From contig CM066031.1 of the NCBI GenBank assembly GCA_033557465.1, positions 1,444,294,163-1,444,358,162 on the forward strand: DNA of 64,000 nt, in the 5' to 3' direction. Of this stretch, positions 31,328 through 43,529 are shown piece after piece; within the stretch, counting starts at the first letter, position 1; each line of letters starts with the position of its first letter. Position numbers and translations under genes: made by a program. Source of the stretch: Ichthyophis bannanicus. Taxonomy: Eukaryota; Chordata; Amphibia; Gymnophiona; Ichthyophiidae. Below the pieces are notes generated by a model. It was not told the DNA's origin. It saw nothing but the letters and a program-made list of their open reading frames with translations, and did not search any database.

Positions 31328-32384
31328 GAGTTATATCGGTTTGAAACATTGGTATGATACTGAAGTCAGTATCGTCCTATTGAATTTTAGTGCAAGTCAT
31401 GGCATCGATGTTGAATTTGCTACCTGAGCTATGTTACTGAGATTGCAGAAACAGAGACTTCTATAAGGGGAGAGAGGAACCATTTTGTCAATTACAAATG
31501 GCAGACCTAGCAGAATACCTGGCAGGAAATCTGACTTAAGAAAAATTGTATTACTGCTGCCAGCACTGCTGAGATTAAGCAGTTTTTGGTAAATTTGAAA
31601 GATTTTGTGCTGAACTGGGCATAACAGAGGTTTAAATAAAATACTAATGATATATTTGATTTTAACAAATTCAAAGCATTAATGAAGCTGTAATACTTTC
31701 TTGTGGATGTGTAACACGAAAAGTATTGTGCTATATACTTTCAAATGGGCACTATTTCTGCGTTTTCCTATTTGTACATATGCTGTGTTTATGTTATTTA
31801 TTTATTTGATCAAATTTCTTAAATGACTTTCTAAAAGTAACCCAAGGCGATTTGGAAAGGAACATAAAATAACTCTATTACACATGTCAGTGTGATGCCG
31901 GCATGTGATTCTGTTAATGATCAGCACAGCAGTATCTTGATTTATTTAGATTCTTAGGGGGCAATTTTAAAATTAAACATGGGCATGCAGTCTGTTGGGG
32001 CACTTTGTACCTGCGGGACTGCTAGAACATTTTCAAACAGAAAGCCCACTTTGCGAGTTTTCCTGATTTAATCACTGATATGAATTCAATACTGAAATCG
32101 AATCTACCTAGATTTTAGATGTTTTGCATTTTGGCCTCCCTACTCAATGTCTGAGGAAATTATTGACTTTGTGGGTGTTCTGCTCTCTTCATTTTCAAGT
32201 AAACTGTTCAGAAAGCAGAAATTATGGAAACAGGTTGGATTTTTCCTTGAGTGCAGCCACACCAAAGCTGTGAGGGAAATAAAAATATTTAATATAATTT
32301 CTGATAGCCTACTGAAACATCTCCCCCCTCCCCAGCACTGTCAGCAGGTATTCCTCAAACTAGGGGTGCTAAACGTTCCTGTGC
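31328..32384. other. Unassigned, 1.1 kb
   Basis: AT-rich. At 31795-31890 TTTATTTATTTGATCAAATT followed by AACCCAAGGCGATTTGG may be an old antisense L2 3' end. No coding region. Confidence 0.35.
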
Positions 32385-32560
32385 TGTGAAGGAAAAACAG
32401 AGAATCCAGGGTTCCAATCCCATCTATGCTCTTGGTGGCCTTGGAAAGTCACTTAACCCTTCAGTGCCTTCAGGGATAGGGAAACACCTACTGTACCTAC
32501 AGCTAACTTGCTCTGAGCTACAGTACTACTGAAAAAATCAGGAGCTTCATCCAAGTCAAT
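32385..32560 (+). repeat. Degraded tRNA-derived/CORE-type SINE
   Basis: B box-like GGGTTCCAATCCC (about 32409-32421), then GGCCTTGGAAAGTCACTTAA and CCCTTCAGTGCCTTCAGG. The CTTGG.AAGTCACTTAACC string is the conserved core downstream of the tRNA head in MIR-like SINEs. The A box region is poor. Confidence 0.5.
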
Positions 32561-33288
32561 AAAATACCTATAATGACGGGGAGGGGAAATTTTCAGAGGG
32601 GCTTTTCATTTAGGCGAACAGCTGTTTGCCCATCTAAAATATTTCAGGTTAATATCTAAACACACTGCGGTGAGTGTTTTTTTTTTTAATGCTGGCTATA
32701 GTGTTTAAATAATCCATATATGTTCAGCACCACTATCAGACAAGTGGTGGTGCTGAATGTACACAGTCAGTGCTGACTGCTGGCAGTATCCATAAAGTTG
32801 GGTGAAAGGTCCTTGCTCCACACTCACTCTGCCTCAGCACTATGTATAATGCCAGAGCAGTTAGAGGGAACTTTCATGGCACTATCCGTATAGTGCGACA
32901 GAAAATTCAGGGACCGGGGTCTTAGCCATATAGTGACAGCCACTATATAGCTCAGTTCTTTTGAATACTGTCCTTTGATACTGTCCTCGGCACGGCAGGA
33001 ATGACTAAATAAGAAAAGTCATTAAAACCTTTCCCTTTTCAGGAATGAAAGAAAAATCTTCAGATAATAGTTGAATCATATTTCTGCTTGAATCATAGTA
33101 ACGTGGACGGGTATATTACATAGGACATACTGGGCATGTGATGATTGTCCAAATAGAAATGTTCAGCAAATCCAGGTGATTTTCGAACTGGGCCTGGGGA
33201 TGTCCAGCGCATGAGCAAAATACAAAGCAGGACACGTGGGAACGTAAACACACTGGCCGGATGAGACAGCCATGTCCATTCCTTGCAG
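32561..33288. other. Unassigned, 0.7 kb
   Basis: Contains a T run at 32680-32689 and no motif I recognise. The GGGAAATTTTCAGAGGGGC string near 32585 resembles an old MITE end, without a partner. Confidence 0.35.
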
Positions 33289-35200
33289 ATTACAGAGATG
33301 GAGATATACAGAGTATCATTCGCAACATGTGCCCATGGACGTTCAGGTGTCAGTGATGACAGGGGCCAAGCACAAGGATTCCATGAGAAGTTGGGACAAT
33401 GGCGACCAGGATGCCCAGTTTCTCCTGAACGGAGACCAAGTGCGTGTGCCACCTGGTCATTGCCAACGCGGAGAGGCTGTTTTGATAATGTGGGCAGTGA
33501 GTTAGCCGGCAGGAGGTGCACGCCATCTGACAAATGATCCTCCAGATCATCAGTAAGTGCAACAGAAGGCACGGGGTGTGGGCAGCAGCAGGTGCGGGAG
33601 TGCAAAGGCAGCTGAGGAACTGGGACAGCAGATGAGCAGGCAGTAAACGTAGGGGATCAGGGCCAGGGATGGCAAAAGGGGGAGTTGGCAAGGTGCAGGC
33701 ACCTGGCAAGGCATGGAAACACTAACCCCAATAAGCCTAATGCTGACGACAGTGGGTACCCCTGTGACAATATGTGGGGGGAGGGCAAAGGAAGGTGTCA
33801 CGTGTTCTGAGAGACAAGTGGTGTGCAGATGGACAGTAGCATGCCTGTGCAGAACAGGCAGCAGTTAAGACAGCAATGCACGTACAAGACATGCAGCGAC
33901 AGCCAGGAGCTGCATAGTGGAGAAGCCTAGCATGTTTTTTCCAGAGAACGAGTGGCTAGGGCAGCAAGATCAGAGTGCAATTATGCCTGATGGCATGACA
34001 ACAGATAGCAGAGCTCAGCAGGATGAAGCGTGGGGTCATCCGAGTAGTGGAAAGGTAGAGGTGGGAACAAATGTATAGGGCCAGTACGTGGGAGAGCCAG
34101 ATGGTAAGCGAAAATGGTAGGGAAGGCCTAACTGTATCACATTCATCTGTAGGTGCTACAGGATCTGCCACAATACAGAGGCTCTGAAGTACCACTACAG
34201 AGCCACCCGGAAGAAGAGTCCATGGCTATTGGAGCACTGGAGGTGGGATCTCAGCGAATGGCAAGGTAAGGACATGATGCACAAGTCCCCACTGTGTGTC
34301 TATACATGGCATGGCATGGCAGCAACACAGGGTATGTGACATAGTGGCAGACAGTAGTGATGGCCATGGGGACAAGATATGCAGATGGCAGAGTGAGGAA
34401 TGATTGTAATGTGCACCCCTTTGACCTTGTAGCTACAGATGCTGCAGAGGAGGGCCCATAGAGCAGGCAGAGAAGCGGCCGCAGGAACCCGAAGGGCACA
34501 GAAGTGAGTCTGGCCCCGATGGTTGAGAGTAAAGCAGCCTGGCAGCACCCTGAGCAGCAGCAGCAGCAGAAGACTTGTTATTGAAACCTCCAGTGAGGAT
34601 TACAGAGAAGATCTTCCTGAAGCCACTGCCACACCACCAATGATGTGTCTCTGATATTTCAGGGTATTCCAGAAAATGCGGGCCTCACAGCCCTTGCTAA
34701 GGCAGCTAAGGGACTCTGGACTGCACAGGAGGGAAGAGGAAGGAGGAGAGGGAGGGTTGGACATCTGGAAGGATTGGGAGGGAGAGAGGAAGGCAAGTGG
34801 CTGGGAGGGGAGACGGTGTTGATGTAGCAGGGTAGGGGGTGCGGAGATGCCTGTCACTGACAGCACTACTGTGCCACAGCAGGGGTTCCTATGGGCTGGC
34901 CCTCAGATGTCCCATCATGAGGCTGCTCTGAGCCTGGTGACTCCAACATCCTACTGTACCTACAAGCTCTCAGGTATGAGGTGCATCGGGATTTTGATGC
35001 CATCGCCTGGGGCCAGGACATTATGGTGGGCCATATGGAGGGCCTCAGGGCAGAGATGCGAGTCCTGACACAGGCAGCATTGGGCTTGTGGAGCTGCATC
35101 TCTGTCCTGATGCCATCCACACCCAGGAGGGAGGGATACAGTTAGTGTGGGAGGAATAATTGTGTGTTGGGGATCTGTTCTGTCATGTTACAGAATAAAT
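33289..35200 (+). pseudogene. Spliced-gene-like region, unknown product
   Basis: Several GC-richer blocks are bordered by splice-site-like sequences on the plus strand: acceptor TTCCTTGCAG before 33289; donor GTAAGT at 33553; acceptor CATCTGTAG before 34153; donor GTAAGG at 34266; acceptor GACCTTGTAG before 34433; donor GTGAGT at 34504; acceptor GATATTTCAG before 34664; acceptor TGCCACAG before 34880. The last block is open as RYEVHRDFDAIAW, then EGLRAEMRVLTQAALG, to a TAG at about 35140, with AATAAA about 50 bases later. An acidic/Ser-rich piece (LVIETSSEDYREDLPEA) lies near 34575-34625. A decayed Harbinger accessory (Myb-like) gene is one possibility; I cannot show it. Confidence 0.3.
35193..35198 (+). 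terminator. AATAAA poly(A) signal of the gene-like region
   Basis: AATAAA shortly after the in-frame stop of the last exon-like block, followed by a GT-rich stretch (TATGTCTGTGTC at about 35225-35236). Confidence 0.35.
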
Positions 35201-37124
35201 GTGGGTTATGTACTTTCCAAACACTATGTCTGTGTCTTCCATCATCCCCTCCAACACCTGAATGGCCTGTGTCCCTGCAGCCTGTGGCCCACAAATGCTG
35301 CTACTTAGGAACCATCTGTGCCCAGTCACCCTGCACACATCCACAGCAATCTAAGTCCTGAAGAACAGAGCTTAAAAGAATAGGCAGGAGATCAAAGCCT
35401 TGAACAGGCCCAACACAGGAGCCAGGGGGCATGCAGTTTGCCTAAGGGGCAATATGAACATCCTAACAGATGTGTGTCCGCTCTGGTGGCAGGTGTAGAG
35501 ACCCACAACCCCATTACTACCCCCCTGCATGTACAGATGTGGAGCTGGCCCATGTAGTCACAGTCCCCCATTCTCCATTGCTCCAGCTGCCCCCCTGTCA
35601 CTCAAGGGCACCCACAGATCATTGAACACAACCATGCAAACTTCCACCATCAGAGGTAGCCCAGAAATAACCACCAAAGGGGGCCAAAGGTGATAGCAAC
35701 CATGTCCCAAGGGTGCATGCCCTACATTACCCTTGTGTATGGAATCCTCACTAGAGCTGCATGGTCAGGGATCATGGATAAAGATATTTCGGACTGTAAG
35801 GGACCGTCCTGGGTCTCTATCCACAAATGGTGGCATGATATGATCCTTTTGCTCTTGGCTGGGTAAAAGCAACAGTGCTATGCCATGGCTGTGCATGCCA
35901 CAATGAAGCAGTTGCATTGCTGCAGCAACACATGGAAGCGCTGGGAGTCCAAGTCCCCTCTGCTCTACCACTTGCAGTCGCAGCAGGCTCATGCAGTTCA
36001 TCCACAAACATACCCTGCAGTAGAGCGTGTCCCCAATATCCATGATGTAGGTCCCAGCAGCAACAACTGCACCCCTTGCCCCCCATCCCAGGACAATATG
36101 GAGGCAAGCACTGTACTGCACACATCCATCTCCAACATGCTCCTGTACCCATCAAACAGACGTGTGCCACGGGTACCCATAAGTGACAGTCAAACAGCAC
36201 ATAGACAGAGTATCCTCCTCAAAGTGCCATCTGATAATCTAGACCAACATCATAACACCACAGACACCTTGTAATCCAAAGTATTTCCTTAGCCATCCAT
36301 GCAGGTAATTTTAGAAGCAAACACTTGCCCAAACCTATAGTTTTCCAGAAGGAGTGTAAGTTATACTATTTTATAACGAACGTGTGTAAGTGTGTATTTC
36401 ACACATACTCCACCCCAATGTATACCCACACCAAAAATACCTGACAGACATACTTATAAAATAGCAACCACCTAAAGTACCCATGCAAAGACCTATCTGC
36501 ACACATAAGCCTTGGAAAATATATGACTTATGTGCATTGATGACCTGTAACTTTACATCACTTCTTATAAAATTATTTCTTAACTGTCTATATTATATCT
36601 CTTCTCTCCCTGCTCTCCTCTAGCATTTACTTATTTAATTTCTTAAGTTAAAGATGCCAGTTCTGTAGATGCTGTGGGTGCTTGAACACCCCCAATATTG
36701 AGCTGGCTCCTTCAGTGAGTTCAGAGAGAGATGAATAGTATCGGGTTTAGCACTTCTGATCATTTTGAAAGGTTAGCTCCTATGCCTCAAGTCACAGCTC
36801 AGATGTTTTTCAGTGCAGATCCTGTACCATTTTGGTTGCTTTTCTTTGACCACCCTTAGCCTCTTTATATCCTTACTTAGGCATAATGTTCTATTTAAAA
36901 CAAAAAGAGTTAGCCTCTGGCCTGCAGCTGGGCTCTGCTTCTATCTTCATTTTCACTGAAATGGCTCAGTCAATAAAACTGATGGGTTAATTTTTAACCA
37001 CAGAGTCTGCATTTTTTTTAATACAGATATTCAGCTGAACAGTGCCACTATCTAGATTACTTTGGTCACTGGCTCAGCACCACCCTCGCATTATTCGTAG
37101 AGTGCTGAGGTAGTTAGAGGTGCC
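35201..37124. other. Unassigned, 1.9 kb
   Basis: Overlapping frames on both strands at 35765-36274 have no known domain. One minus frame (35765-36121) ends VDRDPGRSLTVRNIFIHDP and might be a decayed exon. The 36330-36540 stretch is AT-rich with TTTTATAA/TTATAAAA words. No element ends are found. Confidence 0.35.
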
Positions 37125-37132
37125 CCTGTCTG

Positions 37133-38887
37133 CAGGGACGGCGCATCCATTGTGCGATAATGTTTTTTCGCACAGGGTCCTGCGCTTCAGGGGGCCCCAT
37201 GTGAACTCCATTCTTGCACAATGGACGGCTTCAGATGGAGCCGGGGAAGCCTGCGCGAGGCCCCTGGCTCCCTCTGCACAGCTGCCAGCGTGAAGAGTCT
37301 TTTCCCTCACACTGGCGGCTCTTTCTGTGAAGCCGAGAATGCCGGGAAAGGTTAAAGGGGTTGTTCGGAAGGGGGGATGGCTAGGACTGGATGGGCTGTG
37401 ATGGGGGGGGGGAACGTGGACTGGAAATGGGCTGTGATGGTGGGGGGGGGGCTAGGACTGGAAATAGGCTGTGATGGCGGGGAACTTGGACTGGAAATGG
37501 GCTTTGATGGGGGAGCTAGGACTGGAAATGGGCTGTAATGGGACGGCTAGCATTGGAAATGGACAGATGAGGAGTTGGAATAGGACTGGAAATGGCTGAT
37601 GGGGGAATAGGACTGGAAACAGGCTGATGGGAGCTGGAATAGGACTGGAAGTGGGCTGATGGGAGCTGGAATAGAGCTGGAAATGGGCTGATGGGGGGGA
37701 TAGGATTGGAAATTGGCTGATGGAGGAGCTCGGAGTGGAAATGGGCTGATGGGGGGGCTGGAATGGAACTGGAAAAGAGCATATGGGGGGATAGGACTGG
37801 AAATGGGCTGATGCAGGAGGATGGGAGAATGGGACTAGAAGTGAGCGGATGCTAGGTGGGTCTAGAACTATAATGGAGTTGATTTTGGGGGAGGACTAGA
37901 AGGGGATGGGGAATGAGAATGGAAAGGGGAAAATATATTTTGTGTGGGAGGGAAGAAAAGTCTACGATGGGCCGGGTATTGGGAGAGTAAGTGGGGATTG
38001 AGAATGGAAGGGTGAAATTTGAGTGGATGATAAAGGAATAAGGAAAGAAATGGAGGAAAGAGCAAAAGGAGAAAGATCGGTATGTTTAAGCAGATATAGA
38101 GAATGGAAAAAATCTAAAAGAGAAGAAAGGACAAATGGATAGCTCGCAGAAGACATGAAGAAACCAGAAAAAAGTGACTGGAGCAATTGCAAATGAAAAA
38201 TAAAATGCCCAAACAAAAGGTAGAAAAATACTTTTTATTTTGAATTTATTAACTGGAATATGTCAGGTCTGGGAAATGTGTATTGCTAACATCTTTGTGG
38301 TTTTTTTAGTGCAAGAGGAAATTAATTTATAGTTTTATTTCTCCAGTGTTGTTGTACATTTCATGTTTGGCTTTTGGGGTTCCCAATTTAATTATTATCT
38401 TCCCATTTCTAAATTGTGATCCCTTGTTCTTTGTGTGGTGACGGTCTATGTTCTGCATGTGTAACCAAGGTGAGATATTCTGTTCATATTGTTTCTATTT
38501 GACAGTCCCACTTGTTCTCTTTCCCCAGTGAGATGTATTGGTATTCTCTGACATGTACTGGTTTAATATTTGCAGTGTTGTCTTTTTATAGGTAAAGTTT
38601 GGTGCTTTGTGAGTCGTGGTAGAGCTGTTATGATACAGTGGGTTTGCTAGGAGTTCTAAATGGTCAGTGTTTATAGTACTTCCTAATGGTCCTGGGAGTT
38701 CTCACTGCAATATAGTAATGTAGAAATCTGTTAGTCTTTCTTTATCCAGACACTTATTAAGAGGCATATTTACTAAAAGCGCACGTTAATACTATGCAAA
38801 TATTTATGCAAATGATGCACCTTATGCAAATGAGCCCCCACAATTAATCTCCGCACATGGCCCCGCACCCCCCTTGGGACGCCCCTG
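37133..38887. mobile_element. Second non-autonomous hAT, 1.75 kb
   Basis: Left end CAGGGACGGCGCATCC, right end (inverted) CAGGGGCGTCCC. The perfect 8-bp direct repeat CCTGTCTG lies at 37125-37132 and 38888-38895. The interior has a CAGGGTCCTGCG-like region, a G-rich minisatellite (37370-37830) and an A/G-rich block (37880-38220) that matches 5640-5965 in the first hAT, including TTTTGTGTGGGAGGGA and GGCCGGGTATTGGGAGAGTA. There is no transposase. The termini differ from those of the first hAT apart from the general CAGGG start. Confidence 0.82.
37370..37830. repeat. G-rich minisatellite, second copy
   Basis: Units of about 35-45 bp around CTAGGACTGGAAATGGGCTG followed by TGATGGGGG. Same unit family as 4830-5600. 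Confidence 0.82.
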
Positions 38888-38895
38888 CCTGTCTG

Positions 38896-39366
38896 GATAA
38901 ATAGCTTTGAACATTGATACCTGAATTTACTGGGCCAGCATGCTACACCTGCATATAAAGAACATGGTCTAGATTCCTGGCTCTAGTTGTCTGTTTCCCT
39001 GGTTGGCAGAGGATGCTATAGAAGTAGAGTTCACTGCCTTGAGGGAAGAGAATCAGAGTCCTTGCACAATCAGAGTCCTTGTAACATCTAGAGATCTGAT
39101 CTACAGTTGCAGGGTTCTGGAAGGAATCTTAGTGCATGGCACTTAGTTGAGGACTGTTGCAGTAGGCTAGGTAAATTTTAAGGGCAAGGCTTCCTTATAG
39201 GTATATTTCAACCCTTCCTAATAGTTTTCTAGTATTTCAGAAAACGTTTCTATCCAAATCCGTAGTATACCGGTCTGTGAGGTACTGATTTTTAGCATCA
39301 ATCAACTAACTATCTGTAAAATCTCAGATATCCGAACAACCAGCTCCTCCTCTGCCTCTTGCAGTA
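38896..39366. other. Unassigned, 0.5 kb
   Basis: No coding motif or terminal repeat recognised. Confidence 0.35.
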
Positions 39367-39775
39367 CAGGGCCTATGCTGCCATTAGGCAAACTAGACAG
39401 TTGCCTAGAGTGCCTGACCTCAGGGGTGCCCATTGCCACTACTGCCGTCCCTCTCTGAGGTCTGTAGTGGTGGTGATGGCTCAGAAATTGCTGGGCAGCG
39501 TTTACTTACCTCAACTCGCCAGCGCAGCCACATGATTTTTTTCCTCTACTATTTCTCTTCCACCCTACTCTGATGCAGACTTCAAAACCAGAAGTCTGTG
39601 TCAGAGGGGCAAAAGAGACATAGTGGAGAGCAGAAACTGTGGGACAGTGCCAATGTGTTGAGGTAAGTGCTGCCCTCCATTTTCTGAACCTTTACTGTGA
39701 CTGGGGTCAGAGGAGGCGGGGGGGCGTCAGAATGGAGGGGCCCCTAGGATGCCTTCGATCCTTGCATTGACCCTG
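39367..39775. mobile_element. Probable hAT MITE, 409 bp
   Basis: Ends CAGGGCCTATGCTGCC and, inverted, CAGGGTCAATGCAAGG share 9 of the first 12 bases. The flanks TTGCAGTA and CTGCAGTG agree in 6 of 8 positions, fitting a decayed 8-bp TSD. The interior has GGCAAACTAGACAGTTGCCT near the left end, a small palindrome. Non-coding. Confidence 0.6.
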
Positions 39776-40689
39776 CTGCAGTGGCATCATATTTGACACA
39801 TCATCAACTAGATGGGGGGAGATGATGTTTTATATACTTTACGGGAGTAATTTTATAACGGAGCATCTAGGTTAAGTGTGCAGAAAAGGGCCTATTTTGG
39901 TACTATTTTATGAAGACATGTGGAGGCCAATTCATTAGGTGCACATCCAGGCTGTCCAGATGTCTAGAAATGAGGACAGCCCAGAGATGAACCTGATGCT
40001 GCTCCCGCAGGGGTTAGACAGCTCCGTGGGACAGAATCGCAGTATAGTGTCTGGACATCCGGGTCATGCCCCGATTCAGGCACCCTGGACATCCAGCCAT
40101 ATCCCCAGCTAGCTCAGCCAGGCTCCTGCATGGCATCATGTTGTCATGGCACCACAGCTTCATGCAGGAGCCACGATCCTCGGCAGTCCTCCAAAACATG
40201 CTTTCACTGCAGCACGACCCCCAATCAGGCCTGCCGTGGCTAGGAACAGGCTGCGGGGTACCCCCTGCATCTACTCAGCTGTTTGGCAGGCCCAGGATCT
40301 GACACCCCCCCCCCCCCCCGCCGATGTCCAGGGGGACTTATTCCACCTCCGAGGTGAAATAAGTTCCCAATTTAAATGGCCAACCCCGAACGTACAGGGC
40401 TGACCTCAGAATTAGAACTGTATGTCTGGGGTTGGGTAGCTGCCCATTCCCCACCCTCGCTCCTTCCTGGGAACACTCCCTCCTGCCCACAAACAAAGCT
40501 CCCCACACAAACTGTCTATATGTGCGGGGGGCTCTGTCAGTGGGATAGCCATCCTGGCATTTAGCGGGTCTGGACTTCCGATTGGGGGTAGGAATTAAGA
40601 TGGGGGAGGATAGTCTCCTCACAACCCAGGGAGCGGAGATGGCAGCTGAGAGGCCCTGGAGACCCTAATACAGATGGGATTACAGAGGA
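39776..40689. other. Mostly unassigned; MITE fragment and C run
   Basis: GGGAGTAATTTTATAACGGA at about 39843 begins a fragment related to the element at 42431. A run of C interrupted only by G lies at 40304-40320. A near-palindrome TTATTCCACCTCCGAGGTGA is at about 40339. No gene is supported: the frames on both strands at 40066-40622 have no known domain. Confidence 0.4.
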
Positions 40690-41345
40690 GGATCAGCTTA
40701 AGAGACAGCTGCAGCAGTAGATAATTCAGGAGTCACAAGGCCCAAGAAGGGTTCAGTAGCAGATCAGCTCATTGGGGAGCTGCAGTGGTGGATCAACTCA
40801 GGGAGAGCTGCAGCAGAGAATCAGCTCCAGAGTGAGCTACAGTGGTGGATGAGCTCCAGGGGGAGCTGCAGCAAAGAATCAGCTCCAGAGGGAGCTACAG
40901 TGGCAGAATCAGCTCCAGCTGGAGAGCTGTATTGGCAGAATCAGCTTCAGAGAGGGCTGCAGTAGCAGAAAGTCCATTCCAGGCTAGGAGCCACAATACC
41001 CAGGAAAATCCAGCGGCAGACCAGCTCAAGGGAGAGCTGGAACAGTTGTTCCTCATTGGACAGGAGTGCACAACCCTCTCCGGATTGGAGGAGAGCTTGG
41101 AGGTGTCAGAATCAGCATCAGTGGGTGTTGCAGTGGCAGAATCAACTCCAGGGGGAGAGCTGTGGTGGAAGAATCAGTTCCAGAGACAGCTGCAGCGGCA
41201 GAGAGTCCATTCTGGACTAGGAGCCACAAGACCCAGGGGGGTCCAGTGGCACAGCAGCTCAAGGGAGAGCTGCAACAGTTGTTCTTGATTGGGCAGGAGT
41301 GCAAAATCCTCTCCGGATTGGAGGAGAACTTGGAGAAGGCAGGGC
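40690..41345. repeat. Compound tandem repeat rich in CAGCTCC/GAGCTGCAG
   Basis: Short degenerate units of about 36 bp (GGGAGCTGCAGCAGAGAATC followed by AGCTCCAGAG) run from about 40700. A longer unit is present twice, at about 40936-41102 and 41171-41335 (offset 233 bp), including AGTCCATTC, AGGAGCCACAA, AAGGGAGAGCTG and CCTCTCCGGATTGGAGGAGA. The plus frames 40842-41288 and 41066-41350 stay open, giving Gln/Ser/Glu-rich repeat peptides ending LFLIGQECKILSGLEEN. Coding status is unproven: the units shift frame between repeats. Confidence 0.7.
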
Positions 41346-42430
41346 CATGACTACAGCCTCAACGATTGGACAGAAGTACAAAACCTTTCCTTTCACAAGC
41401 AGCCACCAGTCCAAAGCTCCAGCAGTGGGTGATACTTGGGGCTAGTGGGCAAAGGGAAAGGGAGGGGAGTTAGGAGACAAGTTATTAACGTTAAATCCAT
41501 AATCTTTAAAGGTTTGCTTCAGTCATTACCTATAAGGTTATAGCTGATTGTTTGAACTGCCTTATCTCTTATCCTATATTGCTATTTTACCTTACCTGCT
41601 TGAACCACTTATCATACTATGGGTTGCACCTATTGCATTATTTTATCACAATACTTGATGTATATATTTTGTAAATAAATTGTAAATACTATTTCAGCCA
41701 GCCTTGTTCATAGCAGTGTTTTTGGAGAGGTTTCCTGGGGTGAAAGGAGGGAAATCCTACCCGCTTTCTTCCCCAGGTGGAGGCACCAGGCACCAAACGG
41801 CCAAGGACTGATGGAGCCTGCCCTCAAGAGGACTCCAGCCAGGCCAGTCCCCGGACCCAGAAGCGCACTCAAGGAGGCGCAACACTATCATTTGCCTGTT
41901 GAATCGGTCTATGTGTTCATCATTTAAGACATTTCCCTGTAATACTTTTGGTATGAATCAGAAAATATATCATGAAAGTTAGCACTTACTAGGCAATTAC
42001 TTTATCAGATCTTGAGAACTTGTATATACAGCATATAAATGCATCAAACATGAACATCATAGTACCATATCAAGCTAGGTATTTCCAGTCCACTTGATTA
42101 TTCATTGAAACAGTAGCCTTTTGTTTTTTTTAAAATGCAATTTCATATTCTTTCTGGAGGACTAAAGCACACTGAAAGTGAATTGTTATCTGCGAAACTA
42201 CACAGAAATAACTGAAAACATAATACCAATGAAAAAGCAGGATTAATATCCGTTGGTGGGTGAAAATTTAAGCTGGTAATCGGTGTGGCCTGATTTTAAT
42301 TGTATGGTCTAGATACGTCTAGTTGTGTTGGTAAGTACGAGTTTTACATTTTTTTATTGTCATCTGCTCAGACCAGGGAATGGAGCAGAAATAAATATGC
42401 AAATAAAGGAATGAATGAAATAAGCATATG
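41346..42430. other. Unassigned; possible retroelement 3' end
   Basis: AATAAA at 41674-41679 follows an AT-rich run, and a GC-richer stretch (41740-41900) with GGTGGAGGCACCAGGCACCA follows it. Together with the upstream tandem array this could be the end of an LTR element or a gene, but no LTR pair, primer-binding site or polyprotein is visible. Confidence 0.3.
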
Positions 42431-43529
42431 GGAGTAATTTTATAACAGGGTGCCTAGGTTAAGTGAGCAGGAAGGTGCCTATTTTTGAGTTATTTTATAA
42501 AGACACTTAGACGCCTATGTGACTTTAAAAAATACTAGACAAATCTAGCATCAAAAGAACATGCATTCACGGTGCAGACATTTGGGGAATCATTTTAGAA
42601 GCTCTTTCGTGATTTGGGAGTCTGAAAAAAGCCATAAATATATTTTAGAAAGCCAGGAATATACATGTCCCTGGCATGATCACAGCCATATGCGCAGTGA
42701 CGTGATGGAAGTATGGTCTGAGTGGTCCTATGGAGATGCATGCCGCTGCAGGATTTCACAAAGGCCCAACGTGTTTGGCCCTGGCTGTTGATGCGTCCAT
42801 GCCTATACCTGCTGCTGAAAAGTGTTTGTTTCATGGTGGCATCAACACTTGCAGAGGGAATGGAGAAATGTGCTCTCACTGCCACAGTAATTTTCACCTG
42901 GGGCAACAAAATCTACATAGTAATTAATCTTTCATTTTATTGCCTTGGTGCCGGGCATCGGCAGATCTAAAATGGCAGGCTGGAATGTACATGAATCATA
43001 GCGTAGACGCACCCATCCTGAAATACTTCAGCTGGCACATCTATGTATCCATGTCTGCGGCCGTGCATTTCCAGGATGTTCACATTTCTAAAATGGCCTG
43101 CAAATATGCAAGCACCCAGCCCTGCCATGTGCACGGGCCCATCCCCAAAACCGATTGTAGGGATGTGCAGAGACAGGAATTTCAGAAGGCACTGACACAT
43201 CCTTCACTCCACTTCCGCCACTCCCTTGGTATTTTGGATGTTGTGACCTGGATGTCACAGATTCCTTCTAGATGTCTTGTCAAAATTGCCACTTTCTGTC
43301 TGCTGGAGAGCAAGTATAAATGTTCACATGTGCTTTACATGCGCACGTGTGTTTTTTATAAAAGACGTGTGTAAATTGCAACCCCATCCATGCTTCAGAC
43401 AAACTTTGCACCTGTGCATGCCTGCTTGCACCGCATGCACTTTTAACTATGACCCAGTATTGTAAGAACCCATTTACATGCGTAAAATGCTGTTTTTAGG
43501 CATGAAAAGGGCTTATAAAATCGCTCTCC
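42431..43529. mobile_element. Putative 1.1-kb TIR element, class unknown
   Basis: Left end GGGAGTAATTTTATAACAGG; right end inverted GGAGAGCGATTTTATAAGCC. These share the ATTTTATAA core and a G-rich start. A related left end occurs at 39843. The interior is non-coding: frames at 42561-43374 have no known domain. I could not find a TSD. Confidence 0.45.

Noticed and set aside
33093..33801. 170-residue and other minus-strand frames
   Set aside because: They lie opposite the exon-like plus-strand blocks and show no domain; splice-like signals favour the plus strand.
35765..36274. Host gene on either strand at 35.8-36.3 kb
   Set aside because: Frames overlap on both strands, with no domain, splice pattern or conservation that I can see.
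41346..41900. Complete LTR retrotransposon ending here
   Set aside because: AATAAA and a GC-rich end are present, but no matching LTR, primer-binding site or pol gene could be found.
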